Part shown: positions 34,146 to 43,333 of the stretch, piece by piece | Layout: the number at the start of each line of letters is the position of its first letter | Numbering within the stretch: position 1 is the first letter of the stretch | Assembly: GCA_900544675.1 (NCBI GenBank) | Contig: UQVZ01000023.1 | Location: 1-54,184 of the forward strand | Length of the DNA: 54,184 nucleotides | Source of the DNA: an uncultured Bacteroides sp. | GTDB lineage: Bacteria; Bacteroidota; Bacteroidia; Bacteroidales; Bacteroidaceae | Direction of reading: 5' to 3' | Notes under the pieces: model-generated | Seen by the model: the letters and a program-made list of their open reading frames with translations, nothing else | Told to the model about the DNA's origin: nothing | Database searches by the model: none | Position numbers and translations under genes: made by a program

Positions 34146-35876
34146 TTATCGCTTCAGGTTTGTCAGGAGGGCATTGCCGTTTTTTATAGGGTTCCAGCTG
34201 TCATTGCCTGCCAATACTTGTTCGGGCTGATATTTTGCGATGTCGGTCAGCTGGTGGCTGTAAGAGACACGTGCCGACGGATTGGCTCCTTCGCCTGTGC
34301 TTTGGTATTCGGCGAAGAAAGCAGTCTTTTCATTCGATTCCTTGCCCCAGTTGTTCCAGCCTTCGGGCGTAATGTGGTTACCCAGTTCGCATTCGATGTA
34401 GACTGCCTGCGCATACGGACGCCACGGACGGCCCAAATAAACCTTCTTAGCCTCATCGGCAGCAGTCAGACGGCAGTTCCAGAATACATAGCCGTAAGCT
34501 TTACCTTGGTCAGTAGAGGGCGCGGTTACATAGCCGTTGGCAAGGCTGCGTATCTCGCAATCCTTAAACAGGGCAGTGCTCCAGCCGAAAATGAAATCGA
34601 CGGTTCCCTCGATATAACATGCTTCGTAATACTGGCGGCTGTCTTTGCCGTATGTGTAGAGTGTATCTTGATTACCGAGGAAGCGGCAACGCTTGAAATA
34701 AGCACGATCACCGTCGACAAAGCAGGCTACTGCCTGACCTACCCGTCCTGCCGTGTTGGCAAAGGTAATGTTTTCGGCATAGAAATCAGGTGCGTAGATG
34801 TAGACGGTAGACGAGCCGGAAGTGGACATCTCTTCGCCGAAGATGTTCTTTTTCGATGCGTAATTGTCGTCGGTGATGACGGCTCCTTCCTCGCCGATAA
34901 GCGATAGGTTGATTTTCGAAGCCGGAATGATTACCCGTTCCTTGTATTCGCCTTTACGCACGAGGATGGTCGTACGGTGGTTCTTGCGGAAGTCGGGGAC
35001 AGCGTTGATAGCTTCCTGTACGGTAAAGAAATCGCCGCTGCCATCTTTTGCCACTACGAAATCGTAATAGCGCACGTACTTGCCCAGTTCAGGAAGCTGT
35101 TTCTCGATGGCTTGCACGGCAAGTTTGGCGACTTGGCGTGCTCCATACACATTGAAGTGGGTATTGTCTTGGCGTCCTTTGGGACAAGCGGGTGATACGC
35201 CTGCAGGAATCCACATGAAGAGTTTTTTCGAGCCCTCTACGCCCATGGATTCCACCAGCTTCTTGGTCGCTAGGTTAAGGTCGATAAAGGTAACATCCAT
35301 TTCTTTTGCTACATTGCGGGGAGAGTCGAGGTATTTCCCGTGTGTATCTATCAGGGTGTCACCTTCTTCGATGGCATCTGCTTTTTCCGGACGGAAATCA
35401 TCGGCTGCTATAGCGTTGGGATTTTTGCCGAAATTGCGGCGCACTACCGAATTGAACAAGACGGGGATGCCTCCTTTTTCACGGGTTTCGCGTACAAACT
35501 TCCGAAGGTTTTCGTCGAATGTCGTGCCAGGGTCGGTATGGCGGTCGGGCTGAGGCTTTTCATCGTTATGTCCGAACTGGATAAATACGTAGTCGCCAGG
35601 ACGGATGTTGTTGACTACTTTCTCCCAATGTCCTTGGTCGATAAAGGACTTCGAGCTTCTGCCGTTTAGGGCATGGTTGTCGATACGTACGTCTTCGGTG
35701 AAGAAACCTCCCAATACATGTCCCCAGCCTCGTTCTTGGTTCCCGGCTGTCAATGACTTGTTTGCCATGGTCGAATCGCCAATCATGAAGATAGTGATGA
35801 CTCGGTCGGACTTGAATGCCGATAGGAACAGAATCGCCAGCAGCGTGCAAAACAAATAGAATTTTTTCATAAACAA
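34146..35876 (-). CDS. CE12 SGNH acetylesterase fused to CE8 pectin methylesterase
   Basis: This 576-aa fusion has a signal peptide at about residues 1-22. Residues about 25-265 are a rhamnogalacturonan-acetylesterase-like SGNH hydrolase: the nucleophile in FMIGDSTMANK, the block III FIQFGHNDEKP and the late catalytic D and H in DNTHFNVYGA. Residues about 270-575 are a CE8 methylesterase with GQAVACFVDGD, NQDTLY, VDFIFG and YLGRPWRPYA intact. It can therefore deacetylate and demethylate pectin together. It is the last gene of the minus-strand pectinase operon, 38 nt after the PL10 gene. Confidence 0.92.
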   Translation of the reverse strand: MFMKKFYLFCTLLAILFLSAFKSDRVITIFMIGDSTMANKSLTAGNQERGWGHVLGGFFTEDVRIDNHALNGRSSKSFIDQGHWEKVVNNIRPGDYVFIQFGHNDEKPQPDRHTDPGTTFDENLRKFVRETREKGGIPVLFNSVVRRNFGKNPNAIAADDFRPEKADAIEEGDTLIDTHGKYLDSPRNVAKEMDVTFIDLNLATKKLVESMGVEGSKKLFMWIPAGVSPACPKGRQDNTHFNVYGARQVAKLAVQAIEKQLPELGKYVRYYDFVVAKDGSGDFFTVQEAINAVPDFRKNHRTTILVRKGEYKERVIIPASKINLSLIGEEGAVITDDNYASKKNIFGEEMSTSGSSTVYIYAPDFYAENITFANTAGRVGQAVACFVDGDRAYFKRCRFLGNQDTLYTYGKDSRQYYEACYIEGTVDFIFGWSTALFKDCEIRSLANGYVTAPSTDQGKAYGYVFWNCRLTAADEAKKVYLGRPWRPYAQAVYIECELGNHITPEGWNNWGKESNEKTAFFAEYQSTGEGANPSARVSYSHQLTDIAKYQPEQVLAGNDSWNPIKNGNALLTNLKR

Positions 35877-35914
35877 TGGTTTAATTAATAGGGTTAGTTA
35901 GCATGTTGAATCAT

Positions 35915-38125
35915 TTATGGTTCATTGGGCTCTTTGATGCGGAACGCTTGATTGAAAAACTCCAGTACTGCCTGTTGGATTTCCTTGCTGCAGAAGTGAG
36001 GCAGATCGTACAGCTGGGTCCGGAATTGTGTTCCGGCACCTTGGCTTTCCCATACCTGTCGCATGGTCTCGTATGCCGACTTGACACCTTCTACGGGAAA
36101 TAGTTTGTCTTTCAGCCCGTTGGTGAACAGCATCGGTTTCGGGCAAGCGATGCTCGCCACGTGCGGGTAGTCCATATACTGCCGGATATTCGGGATAATC
36201 ATGGCGTATGCTGATCCGCCTTTGTTTTGGTTGTTGGTCAGTGTCATCAGGCTGTCGGTGGTGTTCATCCAGCAGACCGCCGCACCGGCCTTTACGACAT
36301 CGGTAGCGGCAGCGGTCATCCATGCCCGGTGCGCTCCCATCGAGAATCCCATGGCACCCACCTTTTCTTTATTTACATCGGGCAGCGAGCTTAAGAATTC
36401 CGCGCTGCGGATATCATCCCATGCGATAAGCGCTCCCCACGACATTCCCATCTGCAGCAGGTTGGCAGACAAGGCTTGCTGCGAATCGTAGCGAGCATAT
36501 TCTTTTCTTCCCCGTTCACCCCAGAATAAAGCGTCGACTGCCAATACAACATAACCGTGCTTTGCCAGGTAATCGCCTATGTATTGACCATCGTAGCAAC
36601 GTACCACCCAGTCATCGGCATCTTCCCGGATGACTTCCGATACATTGAACGGACGTACCATCTTTTCTTTTCCGATGGTGAAGTGCGCGCCGTGGTCGTG
36701 CAATAACAGGATGGCAGGGAAAGGTCCTTCGCCGTCGGGAACCAGCAGGTATGCCGGCACACGCGACCAGGCAGAGACATTAAAGACGATTTTCCGTGCC
36801 GTGTATCCGTCCCGTTGTTCGCTTTCGAGCAGCTCCATGTCGAATGCCGCCTTGGGTGGAGCAGGTTGCATACACTCTAACAGTTTACCGCGTGCCTGTT
36901 CCCGCCAGCGTTTGAAGTCGGCCTCAGGAGAGTTTCCCCATGCCATCGGATAGGTAAGCGTTTGCTTTAATATTTGGTAGAAAGCGGGCATGTCGTTCAG
37001 GGTTTCATATCCGGCGTATGCTTGTTCGGCTTCTGTCTTTTTCAGCCATGCCGGATAAGCTTGCAGGACAGATTCGGGCGCATACGTATACCAGGCATAT
37101 CCCACCCGTCTTTCGGGAGCGACATCTGCCAGCCGGTAGACTTTCTTTCCGTCACGGTTTGCCATAAAAGGACGGTTGGTATCCAATTCGTAGAAACGTG
37201 CCCAGATGCGGGGTGCCTGCGGGTCTTCCACCACAATTCGGTCGTAAGGATATTCGGGGTTGGTTATTTGCTCTTTGGATACGGGCACTTTTTCAATCCG
37301 GATGCCTTCGATTGCGTTTTTCTCCAGCCAGGCAACGCCGGCTTTTACCGCTTCTATCACTGCCGGCTCAGGGTGGGGAATCTCCATCAGCAGGCTCAGG
37401 ATGCCGCAGCTTTCGCCCGAAACCAGTGAAGGAAGCTCGAAACTGCGTGCCTGCACAGGAAGGAATGTCGTGTTGTCATGTTGTTGTCCCCATACGGTCT
37501 TGATGCCTTGTTGCGTATATTGGGTGCGCAGGATGACGTCGATGCCTTTCCAGAATGCCTGGTTGATTTTCTTTTTCATCGTGTCGTCCAGCCATGTATA
37601 ATGGATGTCGCCTTCGTTGATACGCAGAAACAGTTCCAGTACACCCGTTGTCACGCCGTCGTTGTAGGTGATGGCATCTACGTCCCAGCCTCGCCAGCCG
37701 CCGTTTTTCTTTTGGGTTTTCAGCAGGTAGTCCAGCCCCTTGACAGCCGCGTTTTTATAGCGCGACTGTTTGGTCAGTGTATATACACGGGCAAGGTAGT
37801 CAATTTGCGAGTAAGTGTTACGGTTGTCTAGCGTGCTGAGCTTATACCGTTCCTTCAATGCACCATAAACCGAATCGGTAGGGAGGATAGCCAGCCAGTC
37901 GATGTTCTTGGGCCAGCCGCCGTCGGGATTCTGGTAAGCGATGAAGTTGTCGGCTATCTCTTTGTATTGTTCGGGCGCATAACGGGCATAGTCCCGGATC
38001 GGATGTTCCAGGTTCCAGTGGTGTATGCCGTCCGACATGGCTTCCAGCGAAGGGATTTGTTGGGCATTGGCAAAGCCTGCCAGTGTGAATGCCCCGACCA
38101 GCAAGCTCCATAATCTTGTTTTCAT
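35915..38125 (-). CDS. PL10 pectate lyase fused to an alpha/beta-hydrolase esterase
   Basis: This secreted fusion of 736 aa has a signal peptide ending near ANA-Q (about residue 21). The N-terminal half (about 40-370) is a PL10 alpha/alpha toroid lyase that cuts de-esterified homogalacturonan: NPDGGWPKNIDW, NTYSQIDYLARVY and GGWRGWDVDAITYNDGVTTGVL are typical. The C-terminal half (about 420-730) is an alpha/beta hydrolase with the nucleophile in GFSMGAH and a final DLPHFCS histidine, similar to acetylxylan-esterase-like proteins of pectin loci; CE19-type methylesterase or acetylesterase activity is possible. It lies third in an operon with two PL1 genes upstream. Confidence 0.88.
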   Translation of the reverse strand: MKTRLWSLLVGAFTLAGFANAQQIPSLEAMSDGIHHWNLEHPIRDYARYAPEQYKEIADNFIAYQNPDGGWPKNIDWLAILPTDSVYGALKERYKLSTLDNRNTYSQIDYLARVYTLTKQSRYKNAAVKGLDYLLKTQKKNGGWRGWDVDAITYNDGVTTGVLELFLRINEGDIHYTWLDDTMKKKINQAFWKGIDVILRTQYTQQGIKTVWGQQHDNTTFLPVQARSFELPSLVSGESCGILSLLMEIPHPEPAVIEAVKAGVAWLEKNAIEGIRIEKVPVSKEQITNPEYPYDRIVVEDPQAPRIWARFYELDTNRPFMANRDGKKVYRLADVAPERRVGYAWYTYAPESVLQAYPAWLKKTEAEQAYAGYETLNDMPAFYQILKQTLTYPMAWGNSPEADFKRWREQARGKLLECMQPAPPKAAFDMELLESEQRDGYTARKIVFNVSAWSRVPAYLLVPDGEGPFPAILLLHDHGAHFTIGKEKMVRPFNVSEVIREDADDWVVRCYDGQYIGDYLAKHGYVVLAVDALFWGERGRKEYARYDSQQALSANLLQMGMSWGALIAWDDIRSAEFLSSLPDVNKEKVGAMGFSMGAHRAWMTAAATDVVKAGAAVCWMNTTDSLMTLTNNQNKGGSAYAMIIPNIRQYMDYPHVASIACPKPMLFTNGLKDKLFPVEGVKSAYETMRQVWESQGAGTQFRTQLYDLPHFCSKEIQQAVLEFFNQAFRIKEPNEP

Positions 38126-38183
38126 CGTACTATCGTTTGTTGGTAAACTACGTTGCCTGGTGGCAGGCAGGGTGTAGCTTGAA

Positions 38184-39677
38184 TTATTGTTGCGGATACA
38201 GGTGGTTGACCAGACTGTTGAGATAGACTTCCAGATTGGTATATTCCGGACTCAGCTTGTAGGCGGCTCCGTCGGAAGATTCGTTAGGGTTCAGTCCGTT
38301 TTGCTTTTCCCATTCATCGGGCATTCCGTCGGCATCTGTGTCTATCGGGGCTGTTTCCGAACGGTATTCGGGCCATCCTCCAACATCGTTGGGCTGGTCT
38401 ATCATGCCATTGGTGCTGCCGTGGCTTCCTTCGTAATGATAGATGCCTTGGCGGGTTTCGTCAGCGATGCGTTGGTCGTAAGCGTCCCGGCGGTAAGAAG
38501 CTCCGGCAAGCCGCAGGACGGATTCGTATGCCTCTTGTGCCGGTTGCAGGCTGGTATGCTCGGCAATGTCGAAAGCTTGGCTGGCAAGGTAATCTTTTTT
38601 GTCTGCCGTCTTGTCTTTCAGAATCAGTCCCTTGGTGTTGTCCTGGTTGACTTTCTGCATTTCTGCCCGTTGTTTGTCGGTCAGGTTTGGGCAAGTGTCA
38701 TCCATGTAGTTTCCATTCAGGTAGAAGATGCCGTGTGTGCCTTTGGCGTTGTTGTTCTTCCCGTCATCGGGATAAGCGGTGAAAAGTCTTTTATAAGAAG
38801 CTACCGTGGCGGTATAAGGTCCCGGCTTGTAATAATTGTTCAGGAAGTTGTACGAACCTCCTTCGCCGGCGTAGGCTCCGGCACTTCCGTAGTTATAAAT
38901 GACATTGTTGAACAATTCTACCCGTTCCTCTTCCGGCTTGCCAGTGTAGCGGCTTCCGCATAAGCGGGGAGTGCGGTTGGAGTGATGTGCCAGCAGGTTA
39001 TGATGAAATGAAGCGGTCTGTCCTCCCCAAATGCCTCCGTAGCCGTGTTTGCCTTTCTCGTGTATGGAACGGAGCAGGCTTTCGCTGGCTATGCACCATT
39101 GCATGGTGAAGTTGCGGTTGTCGTAGAAGGTGGCGCATTCGTCGGTCGACCAACTGAACGAGCAATGGTCGATGATGATGTTGGTATGGTTGCTGAACCC
39201 GTTTATGGCGTCATCTCCCTTGTGCTTGACGTCTGCCCCCATACGCGAGCGGATAAACCGGATGATGACATTGTCTGCCTTTACTCCCAAAGAATAGTTT
39301 TTCAGGCAGATACCGTCGCCCGGCGCTGTCTGTCCGGCTATCGTGAGGTCGCCGTTATTGATATAAAGCGGTTCCTGTAGTTCGATGATGCCGCTTATGG
39401 CAAAGACTATCGTGCGTGGCCCTTTCTTGCGGATAGCCCAACGCAGAGTACCTTCCGAACCGTCGTCTTTCAATGAGTTGACAATATATACTTTGCCTCC
39501 TGCACCGCCGGTCGTATATTTCCCGGCTCCGTCTGCACCTGGGAACGCCGGAATCTTCGATCGGTCGGGGGCAGGATAGTTCTCTATGGAGGCTGTGGAT
39601 GCATTTATGTATAAGGCTGGGAAGACAAGCAGACAGATTGCCAGCCATTTGTTTTTTCTCAGATTCATATAGGTCAT
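38184..39677 (-). CDS. PL1 pectate lyase, secreted paralogue
   Basis: This is a parallel beta-helix pectate lyase that cuts homogalacturonan by beta-elimination. The start at 39677 (MTYMNLRKN) gives a signal peptide and avoids overlap with the upstream gene; a longer frame to 39749 is open but unlikely. The mature part begins NYPAPDRSKIPAFPGADGAGKYTTGG and holds the PL1 features IIDHCSFSWSTDE and HHNLLAHHSNRTPRLCG. The C-terminus has an Asp-rich DTDADGMPDEWE segment, which looks like a calcium-binding thrombospondin-type-3 repeat. It lies 16 nt after its paralogue. No lipobox, so it may be periplasmic or soluble. Confidence 0.92.
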   Translation of the reverse strand: MTYMNLRKNKWLAICLLVFPALYINASTASIENYPAPDRSKIPAFPGADGAGKYTTGGAGGKVYIVNSLKDDGSEGTLRWAIRKKGPRTIVFAISGIIELQEPLYINNGDLTIAGQTAPGDGICLKNYSLGVKADNVIIRFIRSRMGADVKHKGDDAINGFSNHTNIIIDHCSFSWSTDECATFYDNRNFTMQWCIASESLLRSIHEKGKHGYGGIWGGQTASFHHNLLAHHSNRTPRLCGSRYTGKPEEERVELFNNVIYNYGSAGAYAGEGGSYNFLNNYYKPGPYTATVASYKRLFTAYPDDGKNNNAKGTHGIFYLNGNYMDDTCPNLTDKQRAEMQKVNQDNTKGLILKDKTADKKDYLASQAFDIAEHTSLQPAQEAYESVLRLAGASYRRDAYDQRIADETRQGIYHYEGSHGSTNGMIDQPNDVGGWPEYRSETAPIDTDADGMPDEWEKQNGLNPNESSDGAAYKLSPEYTNLEVYLNSLVNHLYPQQ

Positions 39678-39693
39678 TGTTTTTTCGTTTGTA

Positions 39694-41292
39694 TTAGGGT
39701 TCGTTCTCAGGATACAGTTGATGGACAAGTTCGTTGAGATACACTTCAAGATTGGTGTATGACGGATTTAGATTGTATTTGCTTCCATCGGTTTCGTCAT
39801 CCGGATTCAGGTGATGGCTTTCTTCCCATTCGTCGGGCATGCCGTCGCCGTCCGAGTCTGTCGGAGTGGTCTCCTGAGGATATTCGGGCCAGCCTCCCAC
39901 GTCTTCGGCACGGTCTATCAAGCCGTTCGAACTGCCGTTGCTTCCTTCGGCGGTATAGTCGCCATTGCGTACATTCTCAGCAATGCGTTTGTCTGTTTCG
40001 TCTCTGACGAGTGAGGCTCCCGCATAGTCCAGCACCCATTGGTAAGCTTCCTGTGCCGATTGGGTATAAGCGTCTGCGTCGGCAGTGATATTGAAAGCCT
40101 GTTCCGACCGTATCGCTGTTTCTCCGCCTTCAGGCAGCGGGACGTTTTTTTCATTAGGCTGTAACCCTACCCAATTATCTGCATTAACTGCGGCAATCAG
40201 TGGACGGTAATCTTCAGGCATGTCCGGACAAGTGTCGTCGAAGTAATTGCCTGCTAGGTGAAAGATTCCCCATGTGCCTTTGGGATTATTCTGTGTTCCG
40301 TCATCACCGTTGGGTTGGAAAATGCGGTTGATGATACCTTTCTTGGTGCAGGTGGAAGGACCGGGTTTATAGTAATTGTTGACAAAGTTGAAATGCCCTC
40401 CCTCTCCGGCGTAGCCTCCGTTGGTAGGTCCCCAGTTGTAGAATACATTGTTACGCAGGTCTGTTTCCTCTTTTTCCGGAATGCCTGTGTAGCGGCTTCC
40501 GCACAGACGTGGGGTACGGCTGCTGTGGTGTGCCATCAGGTTGTGATGGAATGTGGCAGGAGTTCCGCCCCAGATTCCTCCGTATCCGTGTGTGCCTTTG
40601 TTGTGTATGGAACGGGTCAGGCTTTCGCTGATGATGCACCATTGCATCGTAAAGTTGGTGTTATCGTAGAAAGAGGCGCACTCGTCTGTACTCCAACTCA
40701 TCGAGCAGTGGTCAATCAGAATGTTTTGATTGTTCTTGCCCCAAAAAGCGTCTGCTCCGTCCGCTTCATCCTCTGTCAGGTTGTCCGACCCCATACGGAA
40801 ACGGAGAAAGCGCACGATGACATTGTCGCTCTTGATAGCTACTGGATGCCCTTTCAGGCAGATACCCTTGCCGGGTGCTGTCTGTCCCGCTATGGTTACA
40901 TCCCCGTTGCGGATGTCAAGTTCTTCTTGTAATTCAATCAGACCGCTTACAGCAAAGACAATGGTACGTTTGCCGCTTTGGTTTAAAGCCCAACGTAGGG
41001 TTCCTTCCGAACCGTCATCGGCAAGTGAGGTAACAGTATAGACTTTTCCGCCTGCTCCTCCGGTGGTATATTTCCCTGCCCCATAAGCTTGTGGAAAGGC
41101 AGGTATGACACTCCGGTCGGGAGTCGGGTAATCGGGCAGCGCTTCCGGCTGTTCCGGTTCAGGGGATTCATCTGGCTCTTGTTCTTGAGGGATATCTTCT
41201 TTCAGCTTGGTTTCAGTGTCCGAGCAAGCGGACAAGAAGGCTAAACAGAAGATTGTGATTATCCAATGTTTGGGTAGATGTAGCTGTTTCAT
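39694..41292 (-). CDS. PL1 pectate lyase, surface lipoprotein paralogue
   Basis: This is the first gene of the pectinase operon, a close paralogue of the next gene over the whole catalytic region (PTPDRS.IPAFPQAYGAGKYTTGG; IDHCSMSWSTDECASF; HHNLMAHHSSRTPRLCG). The difference is at the front: the signal peptide ends in a lipobox (LSA-C, Cys23), and an acidic Pro/Glu-rich linker of about 30 residues follows. This predicts a surface-anchored enzyme that makes the first cuts, with the soluble paralogue acting further in. The C-terminus also has a DSDGDGMPDEWEE calcium-type repeat. Length 532 aa. Confidence 0.93.
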   Translation of the reverse strand: MKQLHLPKHWIITIFCLAFLSACSDTETKLKEDIPQEQEPDESPEPEQPEALPDYPTPDRSVIPAFPQAYGAGKYTTGGAGGKVYTVTSLADDGSEGTLRWALNQSGKRTIVFAVSGLIELQEELDIRNGDVTIAGQTAPGKGICLKGHPVAIKSDNVIVRFLRFRMGSDNLTEDEADGADAFWGKNNQNILIDHCSMSWSTDECASFYDNTNFTMQWCIISESLTRSIHNKGTHGYGGIWGGTPATFHHNLMAHHSSRTPRLCGSRYTGIPEKEETDLRNNVFYNWGPTNGGYAGEGGHFNFVNNYYKPGPSTCTKKGIINRIFQPNGDDGTQNNPKGTWGIFHLAGNYFDDTCPDMPEDYRPLIAAVNADNWVGLQPNEKNVPLPEGGETAIRSEQAFNITADADAYTQSAQEAYQWVLDYAGASLVRDETDKRIAENVRNGDYTAEGSNGSSNGLIDRAEDVGGWPEYPQETTPTDSDGDGMPDEWEESHHLNPDDETDGSKYNLNPSYTNLEVYLNELVHQLYPENEP

Positions 41293-41309
41293 TATGCTTT
41301 AATTTTTCC

Positions 41310-41317
41310 CAAAGATA
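41310..41317 (-). promoter_or_regulatory. -7 promoter box of the pectinase operon
   Basis: Minus strand TATCTTTG at 41317-41310, about 18 nt before the start codon of the first PL1 gene. A TTG at the usual -33 distance is missing; the nearest (41335-41333) is only 15 nt away. A missing -33 element fits an activator-dependent promoter. Confidence 0.45.
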
Positions 41318-41361
41318 GGTTTTTACCTCCTCCAAGAGGTGTAATTTTTGTTTTTTCCCTC

Positions 41362-42741
41362 CTATATTTTATTTGTTTCTACAGTTGGCTGTTCCGGCTC
41401 CTTATCTTTTATTCCGAACAACCAGCGGAAGAACCGTACGAAAATATTGCGCTTTTTGGGCTTTTGTTCGGTAGCTTGCTGGTCAATGGTTGTCTGTACC
41501 AACGAGTCTTTGCGTGCTATCGAGTCGGCTGGCAACAGTAGGCTGTCTTTCTTCAACAGCAATGAATCGCGGCTGATGATTGACGAATCAGGTAATAAAG
41601 ACAGCGAATCTGTTTGTAGTTTGAGTGAATCCGTCCGAAGCTGGAGATTGTCTGCTTGTAATGAATCTGCTTGTATCTTCCGGAAAGGAATCAGCGAATC
41701 AATACGCAGCGAATCTGTCCGGAGTGAGTCGGAGAGCAGGCTGTCGCGACGGGCGATGCTGTCGGTTTGCGCCAAGAGTGGTTTAGGTTGTACGGGTTTC
41801 GGGCGTTCTATCTTGAACTGTACAGGTACAGAATACTTGCAACGTACTGTAATGCCGTGGTCTTTAGCTGGAATCCAGCGGGGCATCTCTTTGATAACGG
41901 TCAAGGCAGCAGTGTCCATAGTGGGTTCCAGACTACGGACAATGGTGGGGGAGGTAATCAGTCCGTTACGTTCTACGACAAACTGGATGGCTACCACTCC
42001 TTCGATGCTGTCACGTTTGGCTTTTGGGGGATATTTCAGGTTTCGTTTCAAGTAGTTCATGAAAGCTTTCATGCCGCCGGGATATTCGGGCATCTGTTCT
42101 GCCGAAGCATAGATGCGGCTGGAGCTTTTACGGCTCATGGTAATAGGAAGCGGCTCGTTCGGGCTTTGCAGGAACGACTGGATGGGTATGGACTGATTGT
42201 CCATCCCTTCGGCACGCACGGTTACCGGATGGTTATAGTCGGCATCGATGTGGAACAGACCAATTTCATCCGTACTTGTCCGCCGTCCTGTTCCCTGGAT
42301 GCTCACAATAGCTCCTGTGATAGGCTCACCTGTACCGGTGGTGACGATGCCTTCTACCGGAAATGTTTGTTGAGTTTGTTTGTATGCGACGATATCTTGT
42401 GGGCTGTCCAGATAAAATGTCTTTGTGGCGTTTTCCACTTCAAGCATGAAAGAAGCTACCGAGCGGTCGCGATCTGTAGGGAAATATAGATTTGCCCGGC
42501 GGGTATAGTTCTCGTCAATGGCATATTGAAAAGTAATGACACCTTGGTCATTGCCGGTATATTCTTGGCTTCTGCCAGATATTTTCAGAATCATACCTGG
42601 CTGAGGCTGTCCGTTCGATTTCAATACGGTGATGCGGAAAGAAGTTTCCGTATCGGCTCCTTGTATCCGTTGGGGAAGGATGAACATCAGACAGACAAAA
42701 ACTATATATAATAAGGTATAGGTTTTTTCGGTTTGCTTCAT
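41362..42741 (-). CDS. TonB C-terminal-domain protein with Asp-Ser-Leu-rich tail
   Basis: This exported protein of about 459 aa has a signal peptide or anchor at residues 8-28. A beta-rich region follows, then a carboxypeptidase-like regulatory domain (about 120-190, FPVEGIVTTGTGEPITGA), then a TonB C-terminal fold (about 215-320: MPEYPGGMKAFMNYLKRNLKYPPKA and GVVAIQFVVERNG). Unusually, the tail after residue 325 has some fifteen DSL/DSI repeats and a basic aromatic end (FVRFFRWLFG). TonB domains normally sit at the C-terminus, so this is not a standard energy transducer. The ATG at 42741 is used; the longer frame lacks support. Confidence 0.75.
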   Translation of the reverse strand: MKQTEKTYTLLYIVFVCLMFILPQRIQGADTETSFRITVLKSNGQPQPGMILKISGRSQEYTGNDQGVITFQYAIDENYTRRANLYFPTDRDRSVASFMLEVENATKTFYLDSPQDIVAYKQTQQTFPVEGIVTTGTGEPITGAIVSIQGTGRRTSTDEIGLFHIDADYNHPVTVRAEGMDNQSIPIQSFLQSPNEPLPITMSRKSSSRIYASAEQMPEYPGGMKAFMNYLKRNLKYPPKAKRDSIEGVVAIQFVVERNGLITSPTIVRSLEPTMDTAALTVIKEMPRWIPAKDHGITVRCKYSVPVQFKIERPKPVQPKPLLAQTDSIARRDSLLSDSLRTDSLRIDSLIPFRKIQADSLQADNLQLRTDSLKLQTDSLSLLPDSSIISRDSLLLKKDSLLLPADSIARKDSLVQTTIDQQATEQKPKKRNIFVRFFRWLFGIKDKEPEQPTVETNKI

Positions 42742-42834
42742 AATTATTTGGGAAAATAGCGGTGCAAAGCTACGAGTATTCTGTTTTATTTCAAAGTTTA
42801 TTGCGTTATTTCTATTTCCTTTCTTCGATTTTGT

Positions 42835-42842
42835 TACCTTTG
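42835..42842 (+). promoter_or_regulatory. -7 promoter box of mscL
   Basis: TACCTTTG at 42835-42842, 29 nt before the mscL ATG. No clear -33 TTTG is seen at the usual spacing. Confidence 0.5.
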
Positions 42843-42871
42843 TGCATAGAAGCTGAATAAAATGTGACAAG

Positions 42872-43300
42872 ATGAAAAAGACTTTGAACGAATTCAAGAA
42901 GTTTGCGATGCGAGGAAATGTCATCGATATGGCAGTAGGTATCATTATCGGTGGTGCTTTCGGCAAGATTGTATCGTCGTTGGTGGGTGATTTGATTATG
43001 CCTGCGGTAGGCGTGCTGGTAGGAGGAGTGAATTTTTCCGACTTGAAGTGGGTTATCAAGAAGGCGGTGATGGAAGGCGACCAAGTGGTTTCGCCCGAGG
43101 TGGCTATCAAGTATGGCAATTTCATTCAGGTGACATTCGATTTCCTGATTATTGCCGTAGCTGTATTTTTCTTGGTGAAAGGCATCAATGCATTGGCAAA
43201 GAGGAAAAAAGAAGCCGAAGTGAAGACACCTCCTGCTCCTCCGGCAGATATCCAACTTTTGACTGAAATCCGTGATTTGTTGAAAGAAAAGAAGGATTGA
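42872..43300 (+). CDS. mscL: Large-conductance mechanosensitive channel
   Basis: MscL opens under membrane tension to release solutes during osmotic downshock. The sequence has the family N-terminus (FKKFAMRGNVIDMAVGIIIGGAFGKIVSSLVGDLIMP), a periplasmic loop, the second helix (FIQVTFDFLIIAVAVFFLVKGINAL) and a C-terminal helix (LLTEIRDLLKEKK). At 142 aa it is a normal length. It is a single-gene unit, convergent with a small membrane protein gene. Confidence 0.97.
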   Translation: MKKTLNEFKKFAMRGNVIDMAVGIIIGGAFGKIVSSLVGDLIMPAVGVLVGGVNFSDLKWVIKKAVMEGDQVVSPEVAIKYGNFIQVTFDFLIIAVAVFFLVKGINALAKRKKEAEVKTPPAPPADIQLLTEIRDLLKEKKD

Positions 43301-43333
43301 CGGTACAAGAAACAAAAGCACACAAGCTATAAA

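Noticed and set aside
33984..34907. A 307-codon open frame on the plus strand opposite the CE12-CE8 gene
   Set aside because: It overlaps the catalytic CE8 region on the other strand and has no recognisable motif or start signal.
38187..38963. A 258-codon open frame on the plus strand opposite the PL1 gene
   Set aside because: It is a shadow of the PL1 lyase frame, without family features.
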